NCBI GenBank assembly: GCA_015680685.1
Contig: MNCI01007639.1
Location: 647,348 to 709,347, forward strand
DNA length: 62,000 nucleotides
Reading direction: 5' to 3'
DNA from: Gnetum montanum
Taxonomy: Eukaryota; Streptophyta; Gnetopsida; Gnetales; Gnetaceae
A program made the position numbers and the translations under genes. Shown here one piece after another: positions 12,304 through 24,637 of the stretch. The stretch's first letter is position 1. Every line of letters starts with the position of its first letter. The notes under the pieces were generated by a model. It searched no databases, was not told where the DNA came from, and was given only the letters and a program-made list of their open reading frames with translations.

Positions 12304-15300
12304 CTCTTGGTGGTGCCAAGGGGGTATCTAGAGGGGAAGGAGGTGGTGCATCATCATCATCATCATCACCAATACTATCGGGGCCACCAACATCATATGG
12401 TACCTATGACATAACAATTTACAACCAAAAAGTAAGCAACATAACCAAAACCATGACATAAACAAATGCAAAATTAAAACTTAAAACATAAAACATAAAT
12501 GTCATTAGACCTTTGGGGAATATGGCTCTATAAACTCAAGGAATATGGTGATGGCTAGTCTCTAAACATTGGAGAATCTAGTATTTTATCATGCTGGCAT
12601 AGTCAATATCTCCAAAATTGATTCTTGTGAAGATATCAGTCCTATCTACACCCATCCATGATGGTAGCTCCCATGAGACTCTAGTCGTAGAGACCTCATT
12701 GGTAACTCTAGTGATCAAGGGAATGGAAGACTTAACTACCATGAGAGTTCTTTCAAAGAGGTTGAATTTCCTTACAACCTAAATGCCTTGGATAAATATG
12801 TTCCTCTTCTATCATTTAGTCATTTCCATCCTCAACCACTTTAGGTTTGTCTCTCGATTGGCCTTATACATGTGCTTCTAATCATTTTGTGTCTTACCCA
12901 ACTCCAAGACCCAAGAACTATAATCCTTTCAATCCTTAGCCTTTTGGGTGATCAAGTCCATTTGCATCTATTGCTTATGTAACTCTAGGGAGAGGGCAAC
13001 CTTATCATGGATGGTATGCCAGTAGTGTGCCCATGTGATCTCTTTGGTCTAAAAGGTCCCTAAGCTATCCATATGGGCTTCTGCAAAGCCCTTACATTCC
13101 TTAATATCCTAGATTCTCTTATCTTACCTTTTATTTTCCTCCTTCAAAGCCACAACCTATTTTTATAGAGATTTATTGGAGCTCTGAATCTCCCATAAAG
13201 CTTTTGCACATGAAACTACAAGATCATTGGTAGTTTCACATAGCCATAAGGGAACATGCGGGATGTCAAGAGGAAGTTTATGTAAGGAATTAAACTCCAT
13301 GTCTTGGGTTAGGTCCCACATAACTAATGATACTAAAATAATAAGAATATAACCATATCTAAGGTGTAGCAAAACATAGTTCTTACCAATCTTGGGTGTG
13401 ATCTATTACAATAGACTAACCATGTGCATTGCCATCCCATGCATGAATCCTATCTTTTCTAAGACCTATACCCATGGTTTCATGTAGAACATGGATGTAG
13501 AGACCTCTACTAGTGGCTTAGAAACTACAATAAGCATAAAAATCATTGGGAAAGTAAGAACTAAGAAATTAAACATAAAAACATAGACAATAATGAGTAA
13601 ATCATAGGCATACTTGGATCCACATTCACAGTCTCATTCTCAACCACATCATCATCATCAGGGATGTCAATTGGAGGTTCTTTGGGTAATGGCTCATCAA
13701 ACAAGGTATCTAGATCATCCATATCTTATGCAAGAATGCCTCGTCTGCATGCCTTTGTTCCTCCTCTGCCATGGAAGCTATATGACTACACTCCTCCTTT
13801 GCAAGTCTTTGTGCCTCCGCTACCTATCTTTTCTATTTTTCAACAATGGCAGCTTGAGCTACTATGTTCCACCACTAACTTGTAGTCATAATCTATTAGA
13901 AAAATTAGCATGTGTATCCATAAGACATAACATAACCAATAAGGTTAGGAACATAGTTAAAGCATACCTATGATTGCCTGATCTAACTAAGGGATCTTAA
14001 AGATGATCCTTTACTTAGAGGGTGGCTTTGATGCTAGTAGTGTTTCCTTTACTAACCATTTCAAATTGGTCTTAGCTACCCCATTAGCCTTGGCAAGAAA
14101 CTATCAAGCTATTTAGATGTTCACTAGGAATGTAAGAGGTGCCTTCCCCATGCTATCAAGGGATTCACAACAACTAATACCAAGGTTCTTAGTGGTCATA
14201 GACAATGAGTCTCCCATGTCCTCTGGTGGGTTTCAAGCCTACATAGTTGGATAAAGATGTTTTATCCAAAGTTTGTAGAGCTATTTTGGTTCTTGGTGCA
14301 TCCATGATCCATTCTTGCTCACCACCAAGAATTCCACAAATTTATTTAGATAGCTTGCAAAAACATCATAGTGCATGTGGACTGTCATAGAGGGGTACCT
14401 ATGGAATTTGAGGGTATTCTCCTTGAGGCTAGTAGCCAAGGAAGCATCCTAGTTAAAATGAGTCCCCTCTATTAAGACCTTCTTGAAGGTCCATCCTTGT
14501 GCAATATCAATTACCTTCTTTTGTGATAACAATTTAGGAAAATCTTGAGACCTAAACAACGGATAGGACTCCCTTGCATCAGGGTTTATGAAGCCCTTAA
14601 AATCAAGTCCACAGTGGCCTTTGTTGACATCAAACCACTCCTCAAATTCCTTATGATGGCAAGCCTCCTTCATTATTTTGGTGGCAACTATTATCCTATC
14701 AATGGAAACACCAAACAAGTCTTGAAAGGTAATCTCACTAATGGCAATGATAATCGATATGCCTTGCACTGTGATGTAGAATACATTAGCTCTTATGTTG
14801 AAGGAGTCAATGATGTTCAGCATCTCTAGAGAAGGAATAATAGGGCTAGGTGCCATGAAGACCTTGATCAAACCTACATACATAATGTTTGTTTGAATGT
14901 TCTTAGATGTCTACTAGCTCAACCACTTCTATGTTGGTCCCACATCAATAAACTTTAGGATGAGAGTATCCATAGAACATTTGATAAGAGGTATAATGAC
15001 ATCAACAAAAGTGGAAAGTCCTATAAGCCAAAGATAAATTCTTAGCATTAGTCCAGCTATGTTTGCAACATAGAATACTTAAGATGCACATAGCCATATA
15101 ACTTTAGATATATCATAGAAAATCATACATTTTCTCACCTTTCTTCTTCTTACTTAGTGAAGCTAGTGTGGGGCTTCTAGTAGTAATGCCTACATCTCTA
15201 ATGGCCTTCAAGGCTGCCCACCAACTATGTGCTATTTTGGTGGAAACACACTTATTGTAAACAAGGTAAAATTTGGTAGGGTATTCATGAAAGTACCCAT

Positions 15301-15405
15301 TTAGCTATTTGAAAATGACATGTCTAATCTTAGGACCTTAAGTGAATTCACTTAGTATGGTGTGGACTACCACAAAGACTTGACCATTCTTGATCAAGCT
15401 TTGAT
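12304..15405 (-). pseudogene. Spliced minus-strand gene relic of unknown family
   Basis: A coherent minus-strand reading can be followed from 15405 to a stop at 12304 if GT-AG introns are removed. Introns inferred: 15021-15138 (donor AAAG|GTGAG, acceptor CTTATAG), 13893-13967 (ATAG|GTATGC, CTAATAG), 13525-13613 (CCAA|GTATGCC, TTGTAG), about 13324/13333-13386 (ATTG|GTAAGA, TTTTAG) and probably 12404-12510. The first four keep the frame; the fifth needs a one-base shift. This gives about 880 codons, with the N-terminus missing. The best frame is 14883-14449, mixed alpha/beta in look with FEEWFDVNKGHCGLDFKGF. Next come an acidic segment (DDLDTLFDEPLPKEPPIDIP), a Lys/Glu/Leu-rich stretch that looks coiled-coil (about 13330-12830), and a C-terminus with a run of Asp and APPPSPLDTPLAPPRA. 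About 20 stops, many explained as TGG, CAG or CGA decay, make it a pseudogene. It may be an antisense accessory ORF of B1, as some Tat elements carry, or a captured or host gene. I do not recognise the family. Confidence 0.6.
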
Positions 15406-15520
15406 TGTTAACCCAAAAATTTGCATGTTATAGTCAATATCCATCATGTAGCTTTCACCCCATGAAACCTAAGGCAAAACTTTATTACAAATGTGAATAA
15501 TGTAACCCATAGTGGGCAAG
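15406..15520 (+). mobile_element. B4 element, 5' LTR, first part
   Basis: The LTR starts TGTTAACCCAAAAATTTGCA, matching TGAAACACCACTAAATTTGC of B1. It runs through 'catgaaacctaaggcaaaac' and 'aatgtgaataatgtaaccca', which align with 5953-6000. It is broken at 15520 by E0 and continues at 46282. The flank 15401-15405 (TTGAT) is the likely left target duplication and lies inside the minus-strand gene's reading frame, so B4 interrupted that gene. Confidence 0.75.
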
Positions 15521-17050
15521 TTTAGTGACTAAAAATGTTAGTGGCTAGAATCACCAAGGGGTCGATAGATGCATAGCCTAACCCTAGGTCTATTTGAGGG
15601 CTTGCTAGAGGTAGAGACATGGTGCCTAGAATGGTCTTGTCAATTGGACAGGGACTTACCAAATGCCATGCCAAATAGTGCTAAGTGTTAAAGTAGTGTT
15701 TTGCAGTGCTAAGTGATGTTGAAAATGTTAGTGGTTTCGATGGTATCAATGATGTTAAAGGTGTAGAGTGTAGTCATAGGTGCTTGAGGGGAAGTGTAGT
15801 CAAGGTTTTCAGCAAAAAAATGAGGGTACTAGCATGTGAAGATTGTTGCCAAAGCATAGTTATAACGTGACCACACATAAAAATAGTGAAAAATGCAAAG
15901 AAGACATGAAAAATGTAGGATAGAGAAACAAAACACCACCCAAAATATGGTTGAGCGTAGTTATCTCCAAAAGAAATTTAGAAGGTATGCAGTGTACAAT
16001 AGGCGAGGTGGAGAGCATAGTCATAGTCTTGGTGGTGTTTGGTCATGAAGACTAGCACTCATCATGATGTCTATGCCTACTAGGTTGGCCACCACAATGT
16101 ACCTTGGGTCATGGTGTTCTACAAGGCTATAGGAAGGCTATGCTAGGCCATGGTCTGCAACTCTACCTCTCTCTGGTTCACTAGTGTGCCTTTGGGTCTT
16201 GTTTGCCCAAAATTCCAAAATGCCAATTGCGCTTCAGATTTTTGAACACCTAAGATGTAGATGGTGGGGGTATTTATAGAGTTGCCAAAAAATGTGGAGA
16301 GACTACGACATAGTAGTGGAACGATTAGGAATATGCCATCACCTAACTACACTCTTCTATGCTCTCAAGAACTCTAAAAGGCTACAAGACTTTGACTACA
16401 TTGCCAACTACATGTGAGTGTGCTAAAATGACCAAAATGTACTTGATAAAATGTGAAAAATGCAAATTTTGGAGACTACACTCTAGACTATGCTATCCAC
16501 TATTTGAAGTGGAGTTGAGTGTAGTTACAATTTTGGGATAAAAGGGGATGCAAAAAAGATGCATGTTGCTGCTAAAGTTATGTTGGAGCTAAGGTGAATG
16601 ATTATGCTATGTTATGAAGGCCTTTGAAGATTTTTTTACATGTCTACACTCAACTACGCTCTAGATTGGAGGAGAGCATAGCCCAACACTTAGCAAAATT
16701 TCTATAAAATCCAATTAACTACACTCCAGGGTAGTGAAGAGCATAGTCTCAATAGTTTGAAAAAATTGCAAAAATTTGGGCCTTGATGTTGTCTACACTT
16801 GACTACACTCCTAGGTAGTGGAGTGTGTAGTCTCAATAATTAGAAAAATCTATAGCTGTTGGCTTGACACTTCAAAAAATTTGCAAAACTGGCTTTTCGT
16901 GTGAATACACTCTCTACTAACTTGACTACACTTTGGGGAAATGGAGAGTGTAGTCCCAACACTTAGAAAAATTTGTAGAAAGTGCCATCATTCTAACACT
17001 TAGGCAAATTTGTAGTTGAGAAGTTGTAGCTCAAATTTGATGGTGTTTCA
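15521..17050 (-). repeat. E0 3' LTR (minus)
   Basis: On the minus strand it begins TGAAACACCATCAAATTTGA at 17050 and ends near 15521 with ...TCACTAAA, equivalent to the ...ATTACA end of E1's 5' LTR. A TATA box (TATAAATA) lies at 16271-16278 on the minus strand. U3 contains many 'ctctccactacc..gagcgtagt' motifs, the A-family palindromic elements. A reverse-complement alignment with 26160-26284 is clear across 15535-15660. Confidence 0.85.
16271..16278 (-). promoter_or_regulatory. TATA box of E0 3' LTR
   Basis: TATAAATA followed by CCC on the minus strand, the same core as in the E1 and E2 LTRs (25567, 34379, 35118, 44657). Confidence 0.6.
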
Positions 17051-17068
17051 TTAGCTTCTCTTTGTTGA
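17051..17068 (-). promoter_or_regulatory. Polypurine tract of E0
   Basis: On the minus strand CAACAAAGAGAAGCTAA directly precedes the LTR start. It matches the CAACAAAGAGGGGCCAT tracts of E1 and E2, with the G run mutated. This is the plus-strand DNA priming site in reverse transcription. Confidence 0.7.
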
Positions 17069-19369
17069 TGTTTGGAGGAGTGGCCTGAGAGACATCAACA
17101 AAGAACTACAAAACACCATAGTAAGCTTGGCACCAACATCACTCTTCAGTACATGATTGGATTTCATTGCACCATGCTCAAGAGTGATATGGGTGGTAGT
17201 ATGCTAGGAGTAAAAGGTGTAGGTAATGTGCTAGGGATAATATGGGAGATAAGATGCACATAGGGCATTAAGATGTTAGATGTAGACTTAGCATGGCTAA
17301 TGATGGCCATGGCACCAAGTTGGCTTGCCCATGAAAATTTTGACCTCTCATCGAAGTGCTCATGAGAGATTCAAGGTGGATTCAAGGCTTGACCAGTTGC
17401 AAAATTGCAACTCTATTAATTTTCTTTGGGACATGTTTTTCCCCTTTACTCTTTGTTTTTCTTTTTCTTTTTCTTTTATTTTTCTTTTCTTTTTTCTTGC
17501 TTTTCACTTTTCTTGTTTTTCTTCTTTTTTGCTATGGGGAAAAACCTACATTTGGTTCTACCCATTGCTAACTATGAACTGTAAGATATTTTCCATCAGG
17601 TGGACTGTGTACCACCTAATGGACTTTACTTTGATGCAACTATGTCATGTCTATAGAATAGGTGTTTTCTCCCTGGGATGATTTTTGTTACATCTTCCTA
17701 GGCTTTGACTAGCCAATAGAGGCTCCTCACGAGATGACTTGTGTTACATCCACCTTGTGTTTTATGGTTCAACTTGGAAAGGATGTCATGCATTCATAGC
17801 ACATGAGCATTAAAGGGTTTGCAAGCTTTGCTATGTGGGGAAATGTAAGGGTATGGAGACATAGTGATGGATGTGCATAGGCCATAATGAGATGAGTGGG
17901 ATGTGCACTCTTAAGTGCCTTAGTTAGTGCAATGATGCATATCGAATCAAGGTAGCAACTTGCTACTGTAATGAGATGTACCTTTACATGACCACCAAGG
18001 GGCTTCATCCTACAAACATAACTCCAAGAAGGCTTGAAAACCATAAAAAATGAAATGCAAATAAAGTGCCAAGTGCAAAGATGTTATAAATTCTCTAAAG
18101 GTTGAACTAGTCGCAAGTGTGCATGCAGCCAATGAAAGTGTTGGGGCAATGATGCTGTAAGTGCTCCAAAGGCTACACCAGTGGAAAGGGCTCAAAAGGA
18201 TAGCAAAATATCAATTTAAGATCATAGAAGACTATAAACATAATTTAAGGTCCTAGCATACCATGGTGCACTAGTTTATAGCTATATCAGACTACTGTAT
18301 GCTAGTTTAACATCACAGTAGATGAGTGATGTGCTAGTTTTAGCATCATGGCAAACAAGTACTATGCTAGTTTAATGTCATGGAAGATGAGCTATTGTGG
18401 CAATTTAACGTCATGATCCAAGGATGATTTGTGCTAGTTTATAGTCATAGTAGACTCTTGTGCTAGTTTTTGCATCATGGAGGATGGGTTGTGCCAGTGT
18501 TAGTGTCATGGTAGATGGGTTCCTACCTTGCTTCAGTGAGATACAATGTTACATGCCAAATATGCTCGTGCATAGCCATGCTATGTTCTTGCAAGATCCT
18601 TAGAAAAAAAACATCAAAAAACACCCTTTTTAATGAGATTAATGCATAAATGAATGAAAAGTAGTGTGACAAAATTTTAATAGTGGTAGTTTTAAGGCCA
18701 TTCTAGGCCACAACCATATTTTAAAGCCATTTCGGGCCTTTTAGTGTTGCTAGTTTTAGGCCATTTTAGGCCATAGGTGCTAGTTTAAAGCCATGGTGGA
18801 TCATGATGTTGCCAGTTTAAGGCCATGGTAGGCTATGTGTTGGAACTAAAAGCATTATTTAAAGGCCTTTTTAGCCCTTGCATTGCTAATTTAAGGCCAT
18901 GGTGGGCCATAGCAATGGAAGGAAAAGCATTGCCAGTTTTAGGCCATATTAGAACATGGTGAATGTTGCTAGTTTAAGGCTATGGTAGGTCATGCATTGC
19001 TAGTTTAAGGCCATGGCAAGCCATGCCATTTTTTTTATTTTAGCTTTTATGATTTCTATATTTTTAATGTTTTTCATGTGTAAGAAAAGAAGATAAGTGT
19101 GTAAACAAAGTGAAATGATGTGTAAGCTAAGCAAGCAGGCTAAATGTAAATGTGTAAATAAATGCAATGCAAGTGAAAGTCAAAAATGATGATGCATAGC
19201 AACAAAGGGTAGGTAGGCACCTAGCACATATTGGGACAAAGGGATACCTTGGTCATGTAGTTGCTTCCTGATCTAGTGTGGATTAGGAGGTGCATAGGGC
19301 CTAGAAGCATCCTCTAGGAGGTTGTTGGCTTCCACCAGTTATTCAGGTGTGTTAGCCTTATGCACTACA
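17069..19369 (-). repeat. E0 non-coding 3' region with TAAACTAGCA minisatellite
   Basis: On the minus strand, after protease, this holds no coding sequence that I can support. Two blocks of the 30-45 bp minisatellite are present (plus-strand view: 'gtgctagtttatagtcatag' type at 18220-18520 and 'ttaaggccatggtaggcca' type at 18690-19035). A 90-bp pyrimidine tract on the plus strand at 17437-17535 is a purine tract in sense. Open frames at 17325-17681 read through that tract and are not genes. Confidence 0.65.
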
Positions 19370-19840
19370 TTGTCTACCATAGGTACATCACTAGGAAATT
19401 CAACTGCTAAATCCTTGCTCCATCTCCATGTTATTGATGGCTAGAGGGGTGTTTTTATCACCATGGATGATAACTTCACCACCTCTGTATGGAAGGTGGA
19501 TTTCTTGGTTGATGGGAGAGGAGACGACTTGTAACTGGGCCAGCTAAGGCCTACACAATATCAAGTCAAAGCCAGGAATTTCCTCTATGATGGTAAATTC
19601 TAATTGCTTCCCTACCATGAAGGCTATGTTGATGACACCCCTAACAATGATGTGTGATTAATTGAAGAATTTTAGACACATGGTTTTTGTTAGCCTAATT
19701 TATTCTATGAGGCCTAGCTTGTTGATGACTGTGTATAGGATGATGTTTATTTCCAACCTGTCATTGACATGGACTCTATGGATTGTGCATTGCCCAATGT
19801 GTATGTTAATAAACATTGGAGATATTATGACCTTCCGTCA
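19370..19840 (-). pseudogene. E0 aspartic protease relic (minus)
   Basis: The minus-strand reading from about 19830 gives IHIGQCTIHRVHVND, then NKLGLIE, then FTIIEEIPGFDLILCRP, and SPINQEIHLPYRGGEVIIHG near 19440. It is collinear with the E2 protease at 29480-29830. The catalytic D-G-V-A-T-N core has become D-R-L-E-I-N and the LGRPWL strand reads LCRP followed by a stop, so the enzyme would be dead even without the other stops. Confidence 0.75.
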
Positions 19841-20850
19841 TTTGGAGTTGATCTTGATTACCTCTTCATGAAACACTATGGATGTTGAACCTAATTCCTA
19901 TGGTGCGAGGGGTAACATCACTACATGGATGATGCCCTCATCTATAGGGATGTCCTCCATAAAAGGAATGGAGGTCAACATCTAGGCCAATGCTTCCCAA
20001 TGGGTAGATGAGGTCATGACTAGATCATACAAGCTTAATGTTGGGTTTTTTTATTTTAGCATTTGCTTGACTTGATCCAGTGCATTGGTGAAGTCTTTGC
20101 TATCAATTATTGTGTTGGCCTTGAACTCCTCCATGTAGCCCTAGAGACAAATCTGTTATAGAGGAGACTTAGGCTTGGTTTGCTTGGCTCATTTAGGAGC
20201 CTTAGTAATCAGTCATGGTTTGTTGTTTAAGGCCTTTTTAGTTGCTTTGGACATGTGCACTACAGAGATAGGGACCAACTTCAGTAGATCATGTGCTCTT
20301 TGGTCTCATTATTGCCTAGCTATTTCACCTACACAACACTTGTTCAACACCTTCTGTTGTCACCTAGTAATCCATGTTGCTGGTGGAGTTGGCCCTTGGA
20401 GGAGAAGGGACCAACACGTTGCCCACTACCAAGATTTGGATAGGAGAGGGGCCAAGATGTTGTGGCATCCTATGACAAATGGTTTCTTAACAATGTTTGT
20501 TGTGGCATGCTAGTTTAATGTCAAAGAAAATAAGCGTGCTAGTTTAACATTGTAACAGATGAGTGCTATGGGATCCTAACCATGAAGGGTATTGTATGTG
20601 CCTGAAGTGGCACTTTGACCACAAAAGGAGGCCTCAAACACGTGGAGGTTGAGAGGACCTTTGCACTGCTAGGAGGCAAATAGACCACAAAAGGATGCTT
20701 CACTAGTGTTGACTTGCCACCCACGTTGATGGTGTTTATGATAAATGCAAAGGTGTTTTCATTGGACTAGTTTGCTATGTCAAGCACTAATTCATCCCTA
20801 TCTATCATTCTTTGCAAATCATCTTCCAAATCTCAATAGAAGTCCATGCT
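19841..20850 (-). pseudogene. E0 gag C-terminal region (minus)
   Basis: On the minus strand this links the zinc-knuckle region to protease. It aligns with 28440-29440 of E2, including the tract encoding 'VIKVP'-like repeats and the embedded aaactagca motif near 20500-20540. It is heavily interrupted. It probably was the gag C-terminus or a linker; no fold is recognisable. The plus-strand frame at 20175-20513 is a shadow of it. Confidence 0.45.
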
Positions 20851-22755
20851 ATGATTGGAAAACTAGTGGTAATGATAGAATTTGTCCAACCTGAAGTGCT
20901 AATGGATCAAGGCTTCGTTTGGGTGCTACTGAGGTGAGATTTTTTAGTAGCTCATAGTACTTGTCATGCCTTTAGCAGGCATCCTTAGACACTTGTTTGT
21001 GTTGGATTTGCCCAGGTTTCAATAGTTGATCTAGAAACTATGAAGGTTTTAGTGGCAACAAGGTATACTTTGAGTGATCCTTACACTCAAAGATGGGGCT
21101 TGGAGTGGCTTGTGCTATGACCTTTGCCAATGTAGGTGGGTTGGTTGTCTAGGTGCTAGAGTTGGTAGCTTTGTGAGCTGGGGCTTTGGGCTACCTAGCC
21201 TTTGGTCCTCAATTGCTTACTTTAGGGTGTGTGGCTACCATTTCCACTATTGCATTTTACTTCTTCACATGCTAGTTTTTATAGGTGATGTAGGCCAAAT
21301 CCTTGCTAGCTTGTGCTACCTTTTCTATGCCCTTAGTTTGGGAAAATTCTTGGCTCAAAGACTTTGAGGCCAAGTAGTATAGTTTTGACTTGATAAAGTT
21401 GTTAACTACATCATTAAAGATGGCTAGGAGATGTGTCTCAACATTGAATAAATTTTTGCATAGGCTCTAGGTGGCCCTACTTAATCCACATGAGTTGATC
21501 TAAGGTTGCTTTAGGCTTCAATTTGTACATAAAGCATGTCATGAACTAGCCTAGAAGATCCTCCAAAGAGGAGATAAGGCACTTGGGCAAAGAGTAGTAC
21601 CAATCTAGGGCTTGGCCTATGAGTGACATGACAAAAACACATTTGATGGCATGTTTCCAAGCTTGTAGTAGCAAGCACTTGGACTTGAATGTGACCAAGT
21701 GCATGTTGGAATTTCCTTTATCATTGTACTTGGTAAGTTGAGGTAGTGAGACCCCAATTGGCAGAGTTGGTGGTGGGATAGCAGGACTTATCGGGTCATC
21801 CTAGTAGAAGTTCACTACCTTGATAGTTTTGGAGGAAGTAGCTTTAAGTTTCCTCACCTCCTCCATCAAATTTTAGATCAGCTAGAACACCTAATCTAAG
21901 TTTTGAGATGCACTACTTGATTACATTTGTTGTGCTAGCTTCTATGTTGGTGGTACGGTGCAAGGCTAGATTTCTAGTTATGGAGCCACACGATGTGGTT
22001 GATGCATTATCTGTGCTATGGACATGTTGATTAGGGCAAACCACGCACGGATGGATTGGACTAATGCCTAGAGCACTGATGAAACAAACAACAGGTAAGG
22101 TGCCTAAGTCATTTGGGGCCTAGAGATGGCCCTTACATGAACATAGGGTTGAGTTGGCATGGTTACTGCTAGAAAAGATAGCTAAGAAAGTTGAGCCAAT
22201 GCCATGAATGGCAAGTGGAAAGGGGCTATTGCATCATAGTGCATGTATTGTGTTTGATGTGTTGCTATTATAGGCATTGACCTAGCCATGGAGTAGGAAG
22301 ATGATGTTGGTTGTATAACCATCTTAGGGAGGATAGATGAACTAACTTGAGGAGGGGTAGGGCTAGGGAGTAATTGTTGGAATACAATGTGAAAGGGGCT
22401 CTTGCATTTGGAGCAGGCTTTAAACTTGTCTTCCTCCTCCTGTAGGGCTTCCTTGTAGCTTGTCCCTACATCATGCTCATTTGCATGGATGAGCTAGAAT
22501 AATAACCAATGGTGGAACTCCATGAGTGGGATGATGTCAAATAAGAAGGGGATATACTCTCATCCATCTCGATGGGTTAATTCAAAGTCTTATTTTTCCT
22601 TCATGTCAAGACAATCTATGGGCAACTCTGCTTGGATCTTTGCACATAGGAATTTATACTATTCATTGTTGAGCATAGCATAATCTAGGTGGATAATGAT
22701 GGTGTCAAGTATGTTAGACACCGATGTTGAATGTTGATCTAGGTTCATCTTCACA
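20851..22755 (-). pseudogene. gag: E0 gag relic (minus)
   Basis: Read from about 22748 on the minus strand, it begins MNLDQHSTSVSN, with NNEQYKFLCAKIQAELPIDC following. It contains the acidic stretch KEALQEEEDKFKA (about 22450), a Pro/Gln-rich linker, and the gag core KYNDKGNSNMHLVTFKSK ... FVMSLIGQALDWYYSLPKC ... LKPKATLDQLM (about 21740-21480). It then continues toward the knuckle region near 20870-20840. This order matches E1 and E2. About every 30-60 codons there is a stop, typically one transition from Gln, Arg or Trp. Confidence 0.8.
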
Positions 22756-23109
22756 AATCATTTTGTGAAAGAGAGAGATGCAGGTTGCTGTTTACAAAAA
22801 CAACTAACTCTGAAAATGGCAGAAAAATGACTAAGTCTAAAAATTGCAGAAAAATGGCTACCTATTGAGAGTGCAGAAAATTTTTCTAACTGTTGAGTGT
22901 TGCTCTCTACACTGAGAACTAACTACACTTTATACTAACTATGCTCTCTATGCTTAGAGAATAGAGACTTAGAAAAATAGTGGAGAGAAATGCAATTTGG
23001 GTTGCTACATGGGGTTCCAAGGGGACTAGAAATGGGGTACAATCCACATCAATAGGGGTGTAGATAGCACACAAGGTAACACAATGGAGTCCAAAAAAGG
23101 AAATGAATT
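22756..23109 (-). other. E0 leader between primer site and gag (minus)
   Basis: Non-coding; it contains several 'aaaaatggctaag..cagaaaaatg' direct repeats of about 35 bp (22800-22900). These are the reverse complement of the 'catacttagccatttttctac' repeats in the leaders of E1 (36180-36420) and E2 (26460-26600). Confidence 0.5.
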
Positions 23110-23128
23110 AGCGCTTCTTCTAGCACCA
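23110..23128 (-). promoter_or_regulatory. Primer binding site of E0 (minus)
   Basis: On the minus strand TGGTGCTAGAAGAAGCGCT, five A/T bases inside the LTR end at 23134. Two positions differ from the common GAAGGAGGGCC core. Confidence 0.75.
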
Positions 23129-23133
23129 AAAAA

Positions 23134-23587
23134 TATAGCAATCGAAAATATTAATGGCTGGAATCACCGAGGGGTCAATAGATGCATAGCCTAACCCTAT
23201 GTCTACATGAGGAACTGCTAGGGGTGTTGATGGGATGCCTAGAATGATTTTTTGATTGAATAGGGACTTACCAAATGTGATGTCAAATGGTTCTAAGTGT
23301 TAAAGTAGTGTTTCATGGTGCTAAGTGGTGTTGACGGTGTCAGTGATGTCGACGATGTTAATAGTGTAAAGTGTAATGATAGGTGCCCAAGGAGGGGAGC
23401 ATAGTCAATGGTTTTAGTGAAAATGAGGGTTCTGACATGCAAAGACTATTGATTGAGCATAATTATAACATGACCATGCATAAAATAGTAAAAAATGCAA
23501 AGAAAACATGAAAAATGCAGGAGAGAAAGACAAAACACCACCCCAAATGTGGTTGAGCATAATTAACTCCAAAAGCGATTTAGAAGG
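23134..23587 (-). repeat. E0 5' LTR, part nearest the internal region (minus)
   Basis: The plus-strand text from TATAGCAATCGAAAATATTA matches the inverted E1 LTR end. It continues collinearly with 15521-15983 up to 'tccaaaagcgatttagaagg' and is then broken by E1. It resumes at 45503 with 'tacacaatgtacaacaagca', equivalent to 15984 onward. Confidence 0.85.
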
Positions 23588-24637
23588 TGAAACACCATAA
23601 AATTTTGGATCTTGGTATCTTGACTAAAAATTTGGCTAAGTGTTAAAATGGTGGCACTTTGCCCAAATTTTTCTAACTGTTGAGTGTAGTTAGCTCCAAT
23701 TTCCATATTTGCAAAATTTTTCTACGTGTTAGAATGATGGCACTTTCTACAAATTTGTCTAAGTGTTGGGACCATGCTCTCCACTGTAGTAGAGCATAGT
23801 TAGCTTCAACAACCAATTTTCTACAATTTTGGCTAAGTGTCAAAACAATGACAAAAGTTGTAGAAATTTTTCCAAGTGTTGTGCTACACTCTCATTCTCC
23901 CTACTATGCTCTAGAGCATAATCAGTGTAGCATACACTTTTGTGGCCAGTTTGCATGGGTGTTAAGCTAGTTTGCATGGGTGTTAAGCATGGAAGAGGCA
24001 TTTGGTAGATTTTCTAACTCCTACAGCTACCCCTTCTGCTATGCTTATGAGTGTAGCTAGTGTAGCAAGAATAAGCATTGAAATTTATGCCAAATTTTTC
24101 TATGTCCATGCTATGCCCTAGTTCATCCTACTATGCTCATGAGCGTAGTAAGTGTAGCAACACTAAACATTAGTTGCGAGCTTTTTCTAAGTGTCCATGC
24201 TATGCTCTATCTCATCCTGCTATGCTCATGAGTGTAGCAACACTATTGTTTAGTTTTTGCAAAATTTGCCTAACTATTGAGCTATGAACCAAAGCATAGC
24301 TAGTGTAGCAACATGGAACTATGTCTAAAATCTTCTAGAGCTTAGCATAGGCCTTCATTCCAACTCTAACACTTCTTTGGCAATCAAGATCAACGATTTA
24401 CATTTCTCCTACACCCCCATTTGTCCCAAATTGTACCTACACTCTAGAGCATAGCGAGCATGGCAATGGATTGATCGTAGCAAGGGGAGAGCATAGCAAG
24501 CATAGCAACTAGAGTTAGAAAGGTTTTTGAACTTTTTCTGGTCACCTTTGGACTTAGAAATTTTTTTGAATTTTTCTTGTAGTCCCACCTACCGCAGTAC
24601 CACATGGCACCTAATTCGCATTTTGGATTAACCCTAG
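23588..24637 (+). repeat. E1 5' LTR, first part (U3)
   Basis: It starts TGAAACACCATAAAATTTTG and parallels 43591-44652 of the 3' LTR. U3 is packed with 'ctatgctcatgagcgtagta' type near-palindromes spaced about 70-110 bp. It stops at 24637, four bases before the TATA box, where E2 is inserted; the TATA box and R-U5 follow at 35115. Confidence 0.85.

Noticed and set aside
13614-13973. Plus-strand open frames of 119 and 73 codons
   Set aside because: They lie opposite exons of the minus-strand spliced relic and consist of its reverse complement (including the Asp-rich segment read as His/Ser); no independent motif.
17325-17681. Phe/Leu/Ser-rich open frames resembling a membrane protein
   Set aside because: They read through a pyrimidine tract (17437-17535) that is the sense-strand purine tract of E0; the hydrophobic stretch is a composition effect.
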